Below, piece by piece: positions 1 through 7,330 of a stretch of 28,429 bases of DNA. How positions within the stretch are numbered: the stretch's first letter is position 1; the number at the start of each line of letters is the position of its first letter. This stretch comes from JACVRX01 sp046726315 (GTDB taxonomy: Bacteria > Actinomycetota > Actinomycetes > Jiangellales > Jiangellaceae), in contig JBKPAG010000049.1 of the NCBI GenBank assembly GCA_046726315.1, positions 1 through 28,429 of the forward strand, read 5' to 3'. The notes beneath the pieces were generated by a model that was not told the DNA's origin, searched no databases, and was given only the letters and a program-made list of their open reading frames with translations. The translations under genes and the position numbers were made by a program.

Positions 1-77
1 AACTCCTCCGCGAACTCATCCTCGACCCCACCAAGCGCTACCAAGGCACCGGACGACCACCCGGCCCCACCCGTTAA
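1..77 (+). CDS. C-terminal tail of an IS481-like transposase (partial)
   Basis: An open frame enters from the left edge and stops with TAA at 75-77. It encodes about 24 residues including LLRELILDPTKRYQG. From memory, the pattern 'LLRELxLDPTxxYQ' followed by a Gly/Pro-rich tail is the C-terminus of actinobacterial IS481-type DDE transposases. Only the tail is visible, so the catalytic residues, and whether the element is intact, cannot be judged. A strong hairpin follows directly. The alternative is the end of an unrelated basic protein. Confidence 0.5.
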   Translation, partial: LLRELILDPTKRYQGTGRPPGPTR

Positions 78-83
78 CAGCAC

Positions 84-118
84 GACGGCCGAACCCACAA
101 CCATTGGGTTCGGCCGTC
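84..118 (+). terminator. Strong hairpin after the transposase tail
   Basis: A perfect 14-bp inverted repeat (GACGGCCGAACCCA at 84-97 and its complement at 105-118) encloses a 7-nt loop. It starts 7 nt after the transposase stop codon. There is no T-tract, as is common for hairpin terminators in high-GC actinobacteria. It could also serve the tRNA transcript arriving from the other strand. Confidence 0.75.
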
Positions 119-144
119 CGGGATGTCTTGAGACATCACACGAG

Positions 145-231
145 CGGTGGCGGTGGGATTTGAACCCACGGAGGAGTTGCCCCCTCACACGCTTTCGAGG
201 CGTGCTCCTTAGGCCGCTCGGACACGCCACC
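145..231 (-). tRNA. tRNA-Ser (anticodon CGA)
   Basis: The complement of 145-231 folds as a class II tRNA. A 7-bp acceptor stem pairs 225-231 (GGTGGCG) with 146-152, with G as discriminator base at 145. The T arm is GTGGG-TTCAAAT-CCCAC at 153-169. The anticodon loop CTCGAAA gives anticodon CGA, reading serine codon UCG. The long variable arm is typical of tRNA-Ser. No CCA is encoded. The 3' end points toward the IS481-like remnant. Confidence 0.95.
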
Positions 232-282
232 GCCGTCGAGGGTACCCGAGCGGCGTTGTCTGGACGACAACCATGACGGCGC

Positions 283-735
283 TCAGGGCGTCCGGTGAGC
301 GTCGAAGAACTCGCGTAACAGGGCGGCGCACTCGTCGGCAAGCACTCCACTCACTACCTCCGGCCGGTGGTTGAGCCGCCGGTCCCGCACGAGGTCCCAC
401 AGTGAACCGACAGCGCCGGCCTTGGGGTCGGTCGCACCGTAGACGAGCCAGGCGACCCGGGCGAGGACCAGTGCTCCGGCACACATCGCGCACGGCTCAA
501 GCGTCACCACCAGCGTGCAGCCGTCGAGGCGCCACGACCCGAGCGCGGCGGCGGCTGCCCTCAGGGCCAGGATCTCCGCGTGCGCCGTCGGATCGTTGGC
601 GGCCTCCCGCGCGTTTCGGCCGCAACCGCGCACGTCACCCTCGGGCCCGATCACGACCGCGCCGACAGGCACGTCACCGGTCGCCGCCGCAGCGCGCGCC
701 TCCGCCAGCGCACGGCGCATCGCGTGAACGTGCAT
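283..735 (-). CDS. tadA: tRNA-specific adenosine deaminase TadA
   Basis: TadA deaminates adenosine 34 of tRNA-Arg(ACG) to inosine. The 150-aa product has the full cytidine-deaminase-type zinc signature: HAE at residues 52-54, with His52 as zinc ligand and Glu54 as proton shuttle, and PCAMC at 81-85, with Cys82 and Cys85 as the other ligands. Length is normal for bacterial TadA. I chose ATG at 735. A TTG three codons upstream (744) and an internal ATG at 720 are alternatives, and none has a clear ribosome binding site. The gene lies just upstream of tRNA-Ser on the same strand and is probably expressed independently. Confidence 0.93.
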   Translation of the reverse strand: MHVHAMRRALAEARAAAATGDVPVGAVVIGPEGDVRGCGRNAREAANDPTAHAEILALRAAAAALGSWRLDGCTLVVTLEPCAMCAGALVLARVAWLVYGATDPKAGAVGSLWDLVRDRRLNHRPEVVSGVLADECAALLREFFDAHRTP

Positions 736-769
736 GTCATTCAAAGCTGAGCGAGGGAAGATCGACGGC

Positions 770-1003
770 TCAGGCCCCGAAGCTGGTTTGCCGGCGTCGC
801 GCCCGTGCCCGGGCGGTCATGACCCGCCACGAGGTCGTCCGAACGAATACGGCCCGAGCCTGGGAGAGCTCGCGGAGGAAGAGCGCTCGGCGCCGCAGCC
901 GCTCAGGATCTCGGGCTGGATGCCCGGGGCGGCAGGGCCCGGTTGCGACGCCCACTGGGTCAAGGTCTGGGGGTTCCGGTGCAGGGACGGGACCCTCGGG
1001 CAT
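770..1003 (-). CDS. Small Arg-rich hypothetical protein
   Basis: This is a 77-aa ORF starting at ATG 1003, with a good Shine-Dalgarno sequence (GGGAGG, 4 nt spacer) and ending 34 nt before tadA on the same strand. The N-terminal third is Pro-rich. The rest is very basic, with a patch RRRALFLRELSQARAV near residues 37-52 that resembles the 'RRRALFLRxLxEARxL' segment I recall from small conserved actinobacterial proteins of unknown function. No catalytic motif, signal peptide or membrane segment is seen. The RBS and that patch are the reasons to accept it over the longer overlapping frames. Function unknown; it could still be spurious. Confidence 0.45.
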   Translation of the reverse strand: MPEGPVPAPEPPDLDPVGVATGPCRPGHPARDPERLRRRALFLRELSQARAVFVRTTSWRVMTARARARRRQTSFGA

Positions 1004-1124
1004 CGCGCCTCCCTGTCGTACACGAGCGTTCGTAGTCGTTCGCACACGAGCGGTTGCGACGCTAGCACTGGCCCGACTGCAGGTCGACCCGACTGATCGC
1101 ATGAGTTTCAGATGAAGCCGCGAG

Positions 1125-1224
1125 TCGTTTGGGGGAACGCGGTCGTTCGGGGGATCGCGGGGGCGGAGCCCCCGCGGGGATAGGTCGCTCGGGGGATCGC
1201 GGGGGCGGAGCCCCCGCGGGGATA
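1125..1224 (+). repeat. 42-bp tandem hairpin repeat upstream of upp
   Basis: Two near-identical 42-bp units (1141-1182 and 1183-1224) follow a partial copy of the first 18 bp (1125-1142). Each full unit contains the perfect hairpin CGCGGGGGC-GGA-GCCCCCGCG and ends in GGGGATA followed by GGT. The second unit abuts the upp start. GGGGGCGGAGCCCCC-type elements are scattered in many actinobacterial genomes. Possible roles are a terminator for incoming transcription, or an element that supplies the upp -10 sequence. Confidence 0.85.
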
Positions 1225-1228
1225 GGTT
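1223..1228 (+). promoter_or_regulatory. Putative -10 of a leaderless upp transcript
   Basis: TAGGTT lies 7 nt before the upp ATG. With usual -10 to start-site spacing, transcription would begin at or next to the ATG. The upstream sequence lacks a convincing Shine-Dalgarno. The hexamer straddles the end of the second tandem repeat. No clear -35 is seen, because that position lies inside the GC hairpin. Confidence 0.5.
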
Positions 1229-1235
1229 CTGCGCC

Positions 1236-1877
1236 ATGCGCCTGCAGGTTGTGGAGCACCCGCTCGTCGCCCACAAGTTGACCGTCTTGCGCGACGAGCG
1301 CACCGATTCGCCGACCTTTCGCTTGCTCGCCGACGAGCTCGTGACTCTGCTCGCCTACGAGGCCACGCGCGACGCCCGGGTCACTCCGCTGCGAATTTCG
1401 ACGCCAGTGGGGCCAGCAGACGGGGTAAAACTCTCGGCCCCGAAGCCGCTGGTGGTGCCGATCCTGCGGGCTGGGCTGGGCATGCTCGACGGAATGGCTC
1501 GGCTGTTGCCGACAGCCGAAATCGGGTTTCTCGGGATGATCCGCGACGAGGAGACGTTGCAGGCGACGACCTATGCGACCAGGCTGCCCGACGACCTCAC
1601 CGGTCGGCAGTGCTATCTGCTTGACCCGATGCTCGCAACCGGTGGCACCTTGGCGGCCGCCATCCGCTTCGTCGCCGAACGCGGCGCCGATCAGATCACC
1701 GCAGTCTGCCTACTGGCAGCGCCGGAGGGCGTCGCACTTCTCGAGAAGGAGACGGCAAGCCTGCCGCCCCCCGTCACCATCGTCACCGCAGCCCTAGACG
1801 AGCGGCTGAACGACAAGGGCTACATCGTGCCAGGACTCGGCGATGCCGGGGACCGGCTCTACGGCATCGTGGGCTGA
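1236..1877 (+). CDS. upp: Uracil phosphoribosyltransferase
   Basis: Upp converts uracil and PRPP to UMP in pyrimidine salvage. The 213-aa length is typical of the family. The PRPP-binding motif DPMLATGGT is at residues 130-138. VPILRAGLGMLDG near residues 75-87 and the C-terminal GLGDAGDRLYG block are also family hallmarks. ATG 1236 gives the standard N-terminus (RLQVVEHPLVAHKL). The gene stands alone. Its 3' end overlaps the 3' end of the convergent metallo-hydrolase gene by 19 nt. Confidence 0.96.
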   Translation: MRLQVVEHPLVAHKLTVLRDERTDSPTFRLLADELVTLLAYEATRDARVTPLRISTPVGPADGVKLSAPKPLVVPILRAGLGMLDGMARLLPTAEIGFLGMIRDEETLQATTYATRLPDDLTGRQCYLLDPMLATGGTLAAAIRFVAERGADQITAVCLLAAPEGVALLEKETASLPPPVTIVTAALDERLNDKGYIVPGLGDAGDRLYGIVG

Positions 1878-2689
1878 CCCTGCCGCAACGTCTCGGCATG
1901 CTCGAGCGCCGGTAACGTCGCGTCTTGCGGGTACGGCGAGCGCTTCACGGCCTCGGCTTCGGACAGCTCACCGGTCGCCATGGCCCGGATGAGGGCGGCC
2001 ACGATGTCGAGCTCGTTGCGCTGGGTCCGGACGAATTCAGCGTCGACCGGTCGACCGTGGCCGGGCACGACGACTTGAGCTTCGAGGCCGAGCAGGCGGT
2101 CCAGCGTTGCCGGCCACTCCACCGGATACGCATCGGCACCGATCACCGGCGGCGCACCCTGCTCGACGAGATCACCGGCAAAGACCGCTGCTTCGTCGCT
2201 CACCTCGATGACGACGTCGTTGTCGGTGTGACCCCGACCCAGATGCGACAGTGTTACGCCGCGACCGCCCAGTTCGACCGTGACCTGATCTGCGAACACG
2301 TCAGTTGGCGTTATCGCTCTGGCGATTCGCAATGCGGAGGCCGACGTCAGATCGCCACCCTCGGCGTAGTAGCGGAGGCCTCTCTCGCGCATTTCGTCGG
2401 CGCGCTCGGCGACGACGGCGTGGCAGCGCTCGTGGGCCCAGACGGAACAGGGCAGGAATGACGCTGTCCCGAAGAAATGGTCCCAGTGCGAGTGCGTGAT
2501 CACCGCCGTCCACGGCAGTGGCGTCACCGTTCGGATCGCAGCTGCCAGCTCTGCACCGTGGACCTCGTCCCGGCCGGTATCGATGACGAGGCATCGCTCC
2601 GCACCGACGACGAGCCCGAGCGTCTGGTTCAGCGCGGCATACCGCCGAACGAAGACTCCTGCCGCGATCTCCGCCCATGCGCTGTCCAT
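1859..2689 (-). CDS. MBL-fold metallo-hydrolase
   Basis: This 276-aa cytoplasmic protein has the complete metallo-beta-lactamase-fold metal site: HSHWDH near residue 66, a His in GRGHTDND, an Asp in FAGDLVE and a His in VPGHG. It therefore probably binds two zinc ions and hydrolyses an ester, thioester or lactam-like bond. The substrate is not evident. It lacks a signal peptide, which argues against a secreted beta-lactamase. GGAGGAGG lies 8 nt before ATG 2689. The gene runs the same way as the upstream pnt operon, from which a large inverted repeat separates it. Confidence 0.88.
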   Translation of the reverse strand: MDSAWAEIAAGVFVRRYAALNQTLGLVVGAERCLVIDTGRDEVHGAELAAAIRTVTPLPWTAVITHSHWDHFFGTASFLPCSVWAHERCHAVVAERADEMRERGLRYYAEGGDLTSASALRIARAITPTDVFADQVTVELGGRGVTLSHLGRGHTDNDVVIEVSDEAAVFAGDLVEQGAPPVIGADAYPVEWPATLDRLLGLEAQVVVPGHGRPVDAEFVRTQRNELDIVAALIRAMATGELSEAEAVKRSPYPQDATLPALEHAETLRQGQPTMP

Positions 2690-2738
2690 CCGCCCATCCT
2701 CCTCCCCATAGCGTCCGGGTACGCCGCACCGCTCGTCT

Positions 2739-2830
2739 GCAAATGATCACGGGGACCACCCGTGCCTATGCGCCGCCAGGCTTGCAAACCTGGTGGTGTA
2801 TGCACAGAGGTGGGCCCCGTGGTCATTTAC
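2739..2830. repeat. About 90-bp imperfect inverted repeat
   Basis: AAATGATCACGGGG at 2741-2754 pairs with 2815-2828 (one G-T wobble). CCACC at 2756-2760 then pairs with GGTGG at 2809-2813, and after a short mismatched stretch CCAGG at 2777-2781 pairs with CCTGG at 2789-2793. The hairpin fills most of the gap between the pntB stop and the MBL gene start. It may be the pnt terminator, but its arms are far longer than a normal terminator and resemble a miniature palindromic mobile element. Confidence 0.7.
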
Positions 2831-2840
2831 AAAGCGCGGC

Positions 2841-4211
2841 TCAGAGGTTCTTGATTGCGGCCACCAGCTTGGTCAGCGACTCCTTGGCGTCACCGAAGAG
2901 CAGCGTCGTCCTGGGGTCGTAGAGCAACTCGTTCTCGATGCCAGCGAATCCGGGGCGCATCGACCGCTTCAGAAAGACCACGGCTTTGGCTTGGTCCACG
3001 TCCAGGATCGGCATTCCGTAGATCGGCGACCCGGGTGAGTTGCGTGCGGCCGGATTCACGACGTCGTTGGCGCCGACAACCAACGCGACATCTGCGGAGC
3101 GTAGCTCGGGGTTGGCCGCGTCCATATCGCGCAGCTGTTCGTACGGCACATTTGCCTCAGCGAGCAGCACGTTCATGTGTCCGGGCATGCGGCCCGCGAC
3201 CGGGTGGATTGCGTACGAGACGTCGACACCACGGCTTTCTAGCAGGTCAGCCAGCTCGTGCACCGTGTGCTGCGCCTGTGCGACGGCTAGCCCGTAGCCC
3301 GGCACGACGACGACCCGACGGGCGAAGCTGAGCAGAATCGCCACGTCTTCTGGTCCAGCCGAGCGGACAAGGCGTGCCCCGCCAGCGCCTGCCGACCCGG
3401 CCGTAGAACGTCCCCCGAACGCGCCGAAGAGGATCGACTGCACGGAGCGGCCCATGGCCTGAGCCATCAGCCGGGTCAGGATCGTGCCGCTCGCTCCGAC
3501 CAGCGTCCCTGCGACCAGCAGCAACGTGTTGTCCAACAGGTAGCCGCCGGCCGCGACCGCGAGCCCGGTGAAGGCATTGAGCAGCGAGATGACGATCGGG
3601 ACGTCCGCGCCGCCGACGGGAAGGACGAGCAGCACGCCGAAGGCGAGCCCTGCGACGGCCAGCAGGAGCGCGAACGGCAGGCTTCCGGTCGCGACGACCG
3701 CAACTGCCAGTGCCAGAGCCGCCAGCAAGGTCGCTGAAGCCACATATTGACCGCCGCTGAATACCACCGGCCGCGTTGTCATCAGCTCCTGCAGCTTCGC
3801 GAACGTCACAGTTGAGCCAGCGAACGACACCGCCCCGACGAGCACGGTGAAAGCCACCGCCACCAGGCTCGGCGCTGTCTCGGTGGCCTCAACCAGCTCG
3901 AGCAACCCGACCAGCGCAGCCGCCCCACCGCCAACGCCGTTGAATACAGCGACGAGCTGCGGCATCGCCGTCATCGCGACCCGGCGAGCGAAAACGACGC
4001 CGATGACCGTGCCCAACCCGATCGCGGCGAGAATCCAGAACAGGTTGCGCACGTCGTAGACGACGAACGTCACCACGATGGCAACCAAGGCACCGACGGC
4101 ACCCAGGAGGTTTCCCCGCCGAGCGCTACGCGGCGACGAGAGACCCTTGAGCGCCAGGATGAAGCACGCCGCGGCGACCAGATAGGCCAGCTGCGCCCAG
4201 ACCGGGATCAC
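2841..4211 (-). CDS. pntB: NAD(P) transhydrogenase subunit beta
   Basis: PntB supplies the membrane domain and NADP(H)-binding domain III of the proton-translocating transhydrogenase, which uses the proton gradient to reduce NADP+ with NADH. At 456 aa it matches the family. The N-terminal two thirds form about nine hydrophobic helices. The C-terminal domain has VVVPGYGLAVAQAQ, the GANDVVNP loop and the KRSM segment, all typical of the NADP site. The start is GTG 4211, which overlaps the pntAb stop as GTGA, so it is translationally coupled. The open frame extends further upstream, but that part overlaps pntAb and pntAa and is not coding. Confidence 0.95.
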   Translation of the reverse strand: MIPVWAQLAYLVAAACFILALKGLSSPRSARRGNLLGAVGALVAIVVTFVVYDVRNLFWILAAIGLGTVIGVVFARRVAMTAMPQLVAVFNGVGGGAAALVGLLELVEATETAPSLVAVAFTVLVGAVSFAGSTVTFAKLQELMTTRPVVFSGGQYVASATLLAALALAVAVVATGSLPFALLLAVAGLAFGVLLVLPVGGADVPIVISLLNAFTGLAVAAGGYLLDNTLLLVAGTLVGASGTILTRLMAQAMGRSVQSILFGAFGGRSTAGSAGAGGARLVRSAGPEDVAILLSFARRVVVVPGYGLAVAQAQHTVHELADLLESRGVDVSYAIHPVAGRMPGHMNVLLAEANVPYEQLRDMDAANPELRSADVALVVGANDVVNPAARNSPGSPIYGMPILDVDQAKAVVFLKRSMRPGFAGIENELLYDPRTTLLFGDAKESLTKLVAAIKNL

Positions 4212-4519
4212 TCGGTGACCTCGGGCTCGGTTCCCGCGGTTCGTCGGCCGCGGAACATCTCCAGCATCCGGTCGGTCACGACGAAGCCGCCGACGAGGTT
4301 GACCGTCGCCAGGACCACTGCGACCAGCGCGACAACCAGTGCCGCCCTCGATTCCGCCCTGCCCGCGACGATGACGGCGCCGACCAAAATGATCCCGTGG
4401 ATGGCGTTCGCGCCGGACATCAGCGGTGTGTGCAGGATCGACGACACCTTCGACACGACCTCGAAGCCGACCAACACCGCCAGTACGAAGATCGTCAGCA
4501 GTGCCACCGACGCGTCCAT
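4208..4519 (-). CDS. pntAb: NAD(P) transhydrogenase subunit alpha part 2
   Basis: This 103-aa protein with three hydrophobic helices corresponds to the membrane part of PntA, which is a separate gene in organisms with a split alpha subunit. The segment LMSGANAIHGIILVGA and the preceding GFEVVSKVSSILHTPL are characteristic. ATG 4519 overlaps the pntAa stop (ATGA) and is preceded by GAGGTGGGG. It overlaps pntB at its other end, so all three subunits are tightly coupled. Confidence 0.94.
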   Translation of the reverse strand: MDASVALLTIFVLAVLVGFEVVSKVSSILHTPLMSGANAIHGIILVGAVIVAGRAESRAALVVALVAVVLATVNLVGGFVVTDRMLEMFRGRRTAGTEPEVTE

Positions 4520-5652
4520 CACCCCACCTCGCCCAGCAGGTCCCTGGTGTAACCGTGCCGGACGACGCCGTTGTGGGTAACGCACGCACCGTCGACGATC
4601 TCGTCGGCGAAGTCGGGCTCGACGTGGCCATCGTGGGTGATGAGGAGGAGTAGTTCGATGACGTTGGCGGCGTAGAGACGGCTCGCGTGGACCGGCATGT
4701 CGCTCGCGACGTTCCGAGCACCCCACACCAGCGCCGAGCCGACCATGACTTCTTCTCCGGGGCGCGAGCCGTCGACGTTGCCGCCGGACTCTGCCGCCAG
4801 ATCGACGACGACACTGCCTGGCTTCATCGCCTCGATCACTGATCGCTCAACCAACAGCGGCGCAGGCCGGCCTGGAACGGCTGCCGTAGTGATCAGCGCA
4901 TCGGCTGCCGCTACGTGCGGAGCAAGCAATTCTCGTTGGCGTCTGGCGTGCTCCTCGCTCATCTCCCGCGCGTATCCGCCCTCTCCTTCGAGGCTGGGCA
5001 GGTCGAGCTCGACGAACCGGGCGCCCAAGCTGCGGATCTCCTCTGCTGCCGCCGCCCGGACGTCGTATGCCTCGACTTGCGCTCCGAGCCGCCGGGCGGT
5101 CGCGATGGCCTGCAGCCCCGCTACACCGGCGCCCAACACCAGTACCCGCGCCGGCGGGACCGTCCCGGCTGCAGTCATGAACAACGGAAAGAACCGCGGT
5201 AGCCGCTCGGCCGCCACCAGGGCCGCGCGGTACCCGGCGACCAACGCTTGTGACGACAGCGCGTCCATCGACTGCGCCCGAGAGATCCGCGGCACCAGCT
5301 CCAGCGAGAACGCGGTCACTTTCGCGTCGCGGTACGTCCGAACAAGGCTCAGGTCCTGCGACGTCGACAGGAACGAGATCGTTACGGCACCGCGACGCAG
5401 ATGCCGTGCCCGACGACTCTCCAGCGGCTGGACCGAGACCACCACGTCGGCGCCGGACAATGGGCCGTCGCCGTCGGACACCACGTTCGCACCGGCCGAG
5501 ACAAAGGTGTCGTCAGAATGCCATGCGCCGACGCCGGCGCCGGTCTCGACCAGGACCTCCAACCCGGCGCCGGTCAGCCGCCCCACCAACTCCGGGACGA
5601 CCGCGACCCGGCGTTCGTGCGGCACCGATTCGCGGGCGACGAGGACCTTCAT
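4519..5652 (-). CDS. pntAa: NAD(P) transhydrogenase subunit alpha part 1
   Basis: This is the soluble NAD(H)-binding domain I of transhydrogenase, 377 aa. The N-terminal RESVPHERRVAVVPE block and the Rossmann segment VLGAGVAGLQAIATARRLGA (about residues 171-190) match the alanine dehydrogenase/PNT family. VVDLAAESGGNVDGSRPGE is the conserved hinge. It lacks the membrane segments found in fused PntA, which pntAb supplies. The start is ATG 5652. No Shine-Dalgarno is seen, and a -10-like TAGCGT lies 8 nt upstream. It heads the pntAa-Ab-B operon and is divergent from the MFS gene. Confidence 0.95.
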   Translation of the reverse strand: MKVLVARESVPHERRVAVVPELVGRLTGAGLEVLVETGAGVGAWHSDDTFVSAGANVVSDGDGPLSGADVVVSVQPLESRRARHLRRGAVTISFLSTSQDLSLVRTYRDAKVTAFSLELVPRISRAQSMDALSSQALVAGYRAALVAAERLPRFFPLFMTAAGTVPPARVLVLGAGVAGLQAIATARRLGAQVEAYDVRAAAAEEIRSLGARFVELDLPSLEGEGGYAREMSEEHARRQRELLAPHVAAADALITTAAVPGRPAPLLVERSVIEAMKPGSVVVDLAAESGGNVDGSRPGEEVMVGSALVWGARNVASDMPVHASRLYAANVIELLLLITHDGHVEPDFADEIVDGACVTHNGVVRHGYTRDLLGEVG

Positions 5653-5660
5653 CGAGCCGC

Positions 5661-5666
5661 ACGCTA
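5661..5666 (-). promoter_or_regulatory. Putative -10 for the pnt operon
   Basis: On the minus strand TAGCGT lies 8 nt before the pntAa ATG, suggesting a leaderless or near-leaderless transcript. There is no purine-rich ribosome site in between. The -35 is not obvious. Confidence 0.4.
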
Positions 5667-5790
5667 CCTGTGGACCGAGTTGTCAGGCCCGACAAGGCCC
5701 TGGGCTGTACGGATCCGGGGGCCAGCTCTGACGGCCGACGCTGGAGCGACTGGACCCACAGCGGGCCAAGGCTCCGCCACGATGTGACGA

Positions 5791-7005
5791 GTGGCCGGGC
5801 ACGAGGAACCGAGCGGCATCGGGTCGCTTGCCCTGTTGCGGACCAACGTCTCGTTCCGAAAGCTGTGGGCCGCCCGCACCGTGTCGTACTTCGGTGACTC
5901 ACTCAGCCTCGTTGCGCTGATGCTGCACGTCGCGCAGACGACTGGACAGGCCCTCGCCGTCGCGACGCTGCTCCTGGTCGGCGACTTTGCTCCGGCGCTG
6001 CTCGGTCCTCTGGCAGGGACGGTCGTGGACCGATTCGATCTGAGACGGGTGATGGTGGGCTGCGAGCTCGCCCAAGCGTTGCTGGTCGGGTTGACCGCAC
6101 TGTGGCTGCCCGCACTGCCGATGCTGTTGGTCCTGGTCGCGTTGCGAGCGGTCGTCGCACAAGTCTTCCAACCGGCGTCCCGAGCGGCCGTTCCGGCACT
6201 GGTCCGTCCTGACGACCTGGCCGGTGCGAACGCTGGCATCGGCTTCGGCACCAACGTGGGGGAGGCGGTCGGCCCGCTGACGGCAGCAGTGGTGATTCCG
6301 CTGCTGGGCATCCGCGGCGCCTTGCTGGTCGATGCCGCAAGCTTTCTGGTATCGGCGGCAATGCTGGCGGCGATGCGCGTCACGCGGCAGCGTGAGTTCG
6401 CGATACCCGCGTCGCTACTGCAAGACGTGCGGGCCGGGCTCTCTTACGTGTGGCGATCACGCACCGTCCGGGCGATCACCGTGGGCTACTTCGGCGTCGT
6501 GGGCTTCAACGGGGTCGACGACGTTGCCCTGGTCTTTCTGGGGACCGACACGCTGCAAGGCGGGGCAGCGGCCGTGAGTCTGCTGCTTGCCGCGGTTGGC
6601 ATCGGACTCCTCGTCGGCTACGCGCTGCTCTCTCGTGGTCACAAGCCCATATCGATGATCGCTCTGCTGCTGGCCGGGTTCGCGACTTCCAGTGCGGGAA
6701 ATCTGCTGACCGGCCTTGCCTGGGCCGTACTTGCCGCCCTCGTCCTCCAGGTGGTGCGCGGCGTCGGTATCGCAGCGTTGGACGTCGCCGCGAACACCGT
6801 TCTCCAGCACTCCGTGCCGGCAGCGCTGCTCGGGCGTGTGTTCGGCACCCTTTACGGTGCCATCGGCGTTGCCGCTGGCCTCTCATACGTCGCAGGAGGG
6901 GTGCTACTTGATCTCACCGGTCCGCGAATCACTCTTGTCGTGGCAGGTGCCGGCGGCTTGCTCGTGACGTTCGCGACGGCGTTGGTGCTGCGCCACCGAC
7001 GTTGA
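5791..7005 (+). CDS. MFS transporter (EntS-like exporter family)
   Basis: This 404-aa integral membrane protein has about twelve hydrophobic segments. It begins with LLRTNVSFRKLWAARTVSYFGD, the usual opening of the MFS_3/enterobactin-exporter-like group. A motif-A-like loop GTVVDRFDLRRVMVG follows helix 2, and VRPDDLAGANAG is also typical. Members export small molecules such as siderophores or drugs, but the substrate cannot be predicted here. The start is GTG 5791; the nearby ATG at 5783 is out of frame and hits a stop. No convincing RBS is seen. The gene is monocistronic and divergent from pnt. Confidence 0.88.
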   Translation: MAGHEEPSGIGSLALLRTNVSFRKLWAARTVSYFGDSLSLVALMLHVAQTTGQALAVATLLLVGDFAPALLGPLAGTVVDRFDLRRVMVGCELAQALLVGLTALWLPALPMLLVLVALRAVVAQVFQPASRAAVPALVRPDDLAGANAGIGFGTNVGEAVGPLTAAVVIPLLGIRGALLVDAASFLVSAAMLAAMRVTRQREFAIPASLLQDVRAGLSYVWRSRTVRAITVGYFGVVGFNGVDDVALVFLGTDTLQGGAAAVSLLLAAVGIGLLVGYALLSRGHKPISMIALLLAGFATSSAGNLLTGLAWAVLAALVLQVVRGVGIAALDVAANTVLQHSVPAALLGRVFGTLYGAIGVAAGLSYVAGGVLLDLTGPRITLVVAGAGGLLVTFATALVLRHRR

Positions 7006-7011
7006 CGGCGC

Positions 7012-7273
7012 GTGATCTTCAGCGGCGTCCACCACCTAGCAAACTGCCCGGTAGCTCGCCGAGGCCGCCGGCCTGGCCGCCCTGGCCGCCAAGCATCCCG
7101 GAAGACGTTGGCTACGATCTCGTCGCCGTCCACGGTGTCCACCTGATCGAGTCGACGCCGCCGTCGAGAAGGTTGCCGTCCTGCTGGCCGAGAGCCTCAC
7201 TGAGCTACGCGACGCCGGCCGGCCTTGGGCGTTCGCCTACATGCCGCTGAGCAGCGCCGGCAGCGCCTGCTGA
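7012..7273 (+). other. Gene-free stretch, possibly a decayed coding remnant
   Basis: About 325 bp between the MFS gene and the convergent YdeI-like gene have no intact ORF with a plausible start. Coding-like pieces occur in two plus-strand frames: EDVGYDLVAVHGVHLIES in one, and VEKVAVLLAESLTELRDAG plus RPWAFAYMPL, ending at the TGA at 7271-7273, in another. Read together they look like one short protein broken by frameshifts. I do not recognise the family. It may equally be non-coding. Confidence 0.25.
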
Positions 7274-7330
7274 GTCGCCTGCGATCGCGAGTATGCCGGT
7301 CGGGCGCGAGAGTGACGCTGATTCGCATTT

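Noticed and set aside
145..231. tRNA-Ser as an attachment site of a genomic island
   Set aside because: No integrase or duplicated tRNA 3' fragment is seen in the window. The neighbouring transposase type does not use tRNA sites.
402..1115. 237-aa plus-strand ORF across tadA
   Set aside because: Arg/Pro/Ser-rich low-complexity translation antisense to tadA, whose catalytic motifs are clear. It is a typical high-GC shadow frame.
1125..1224. CRISPR-like short repeats
   Set aside because: The units are directly adjacent with no spacers, are self-complementary GC hairpins, and no cas genes are present.
4212..4814. Long N-terminal extension of pntB
   Set aside because: The open frame overlaps pntAb and pntAa, both coding in other frames. 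The GTGA overlap at 4208-4211 gives the normal PntB length.
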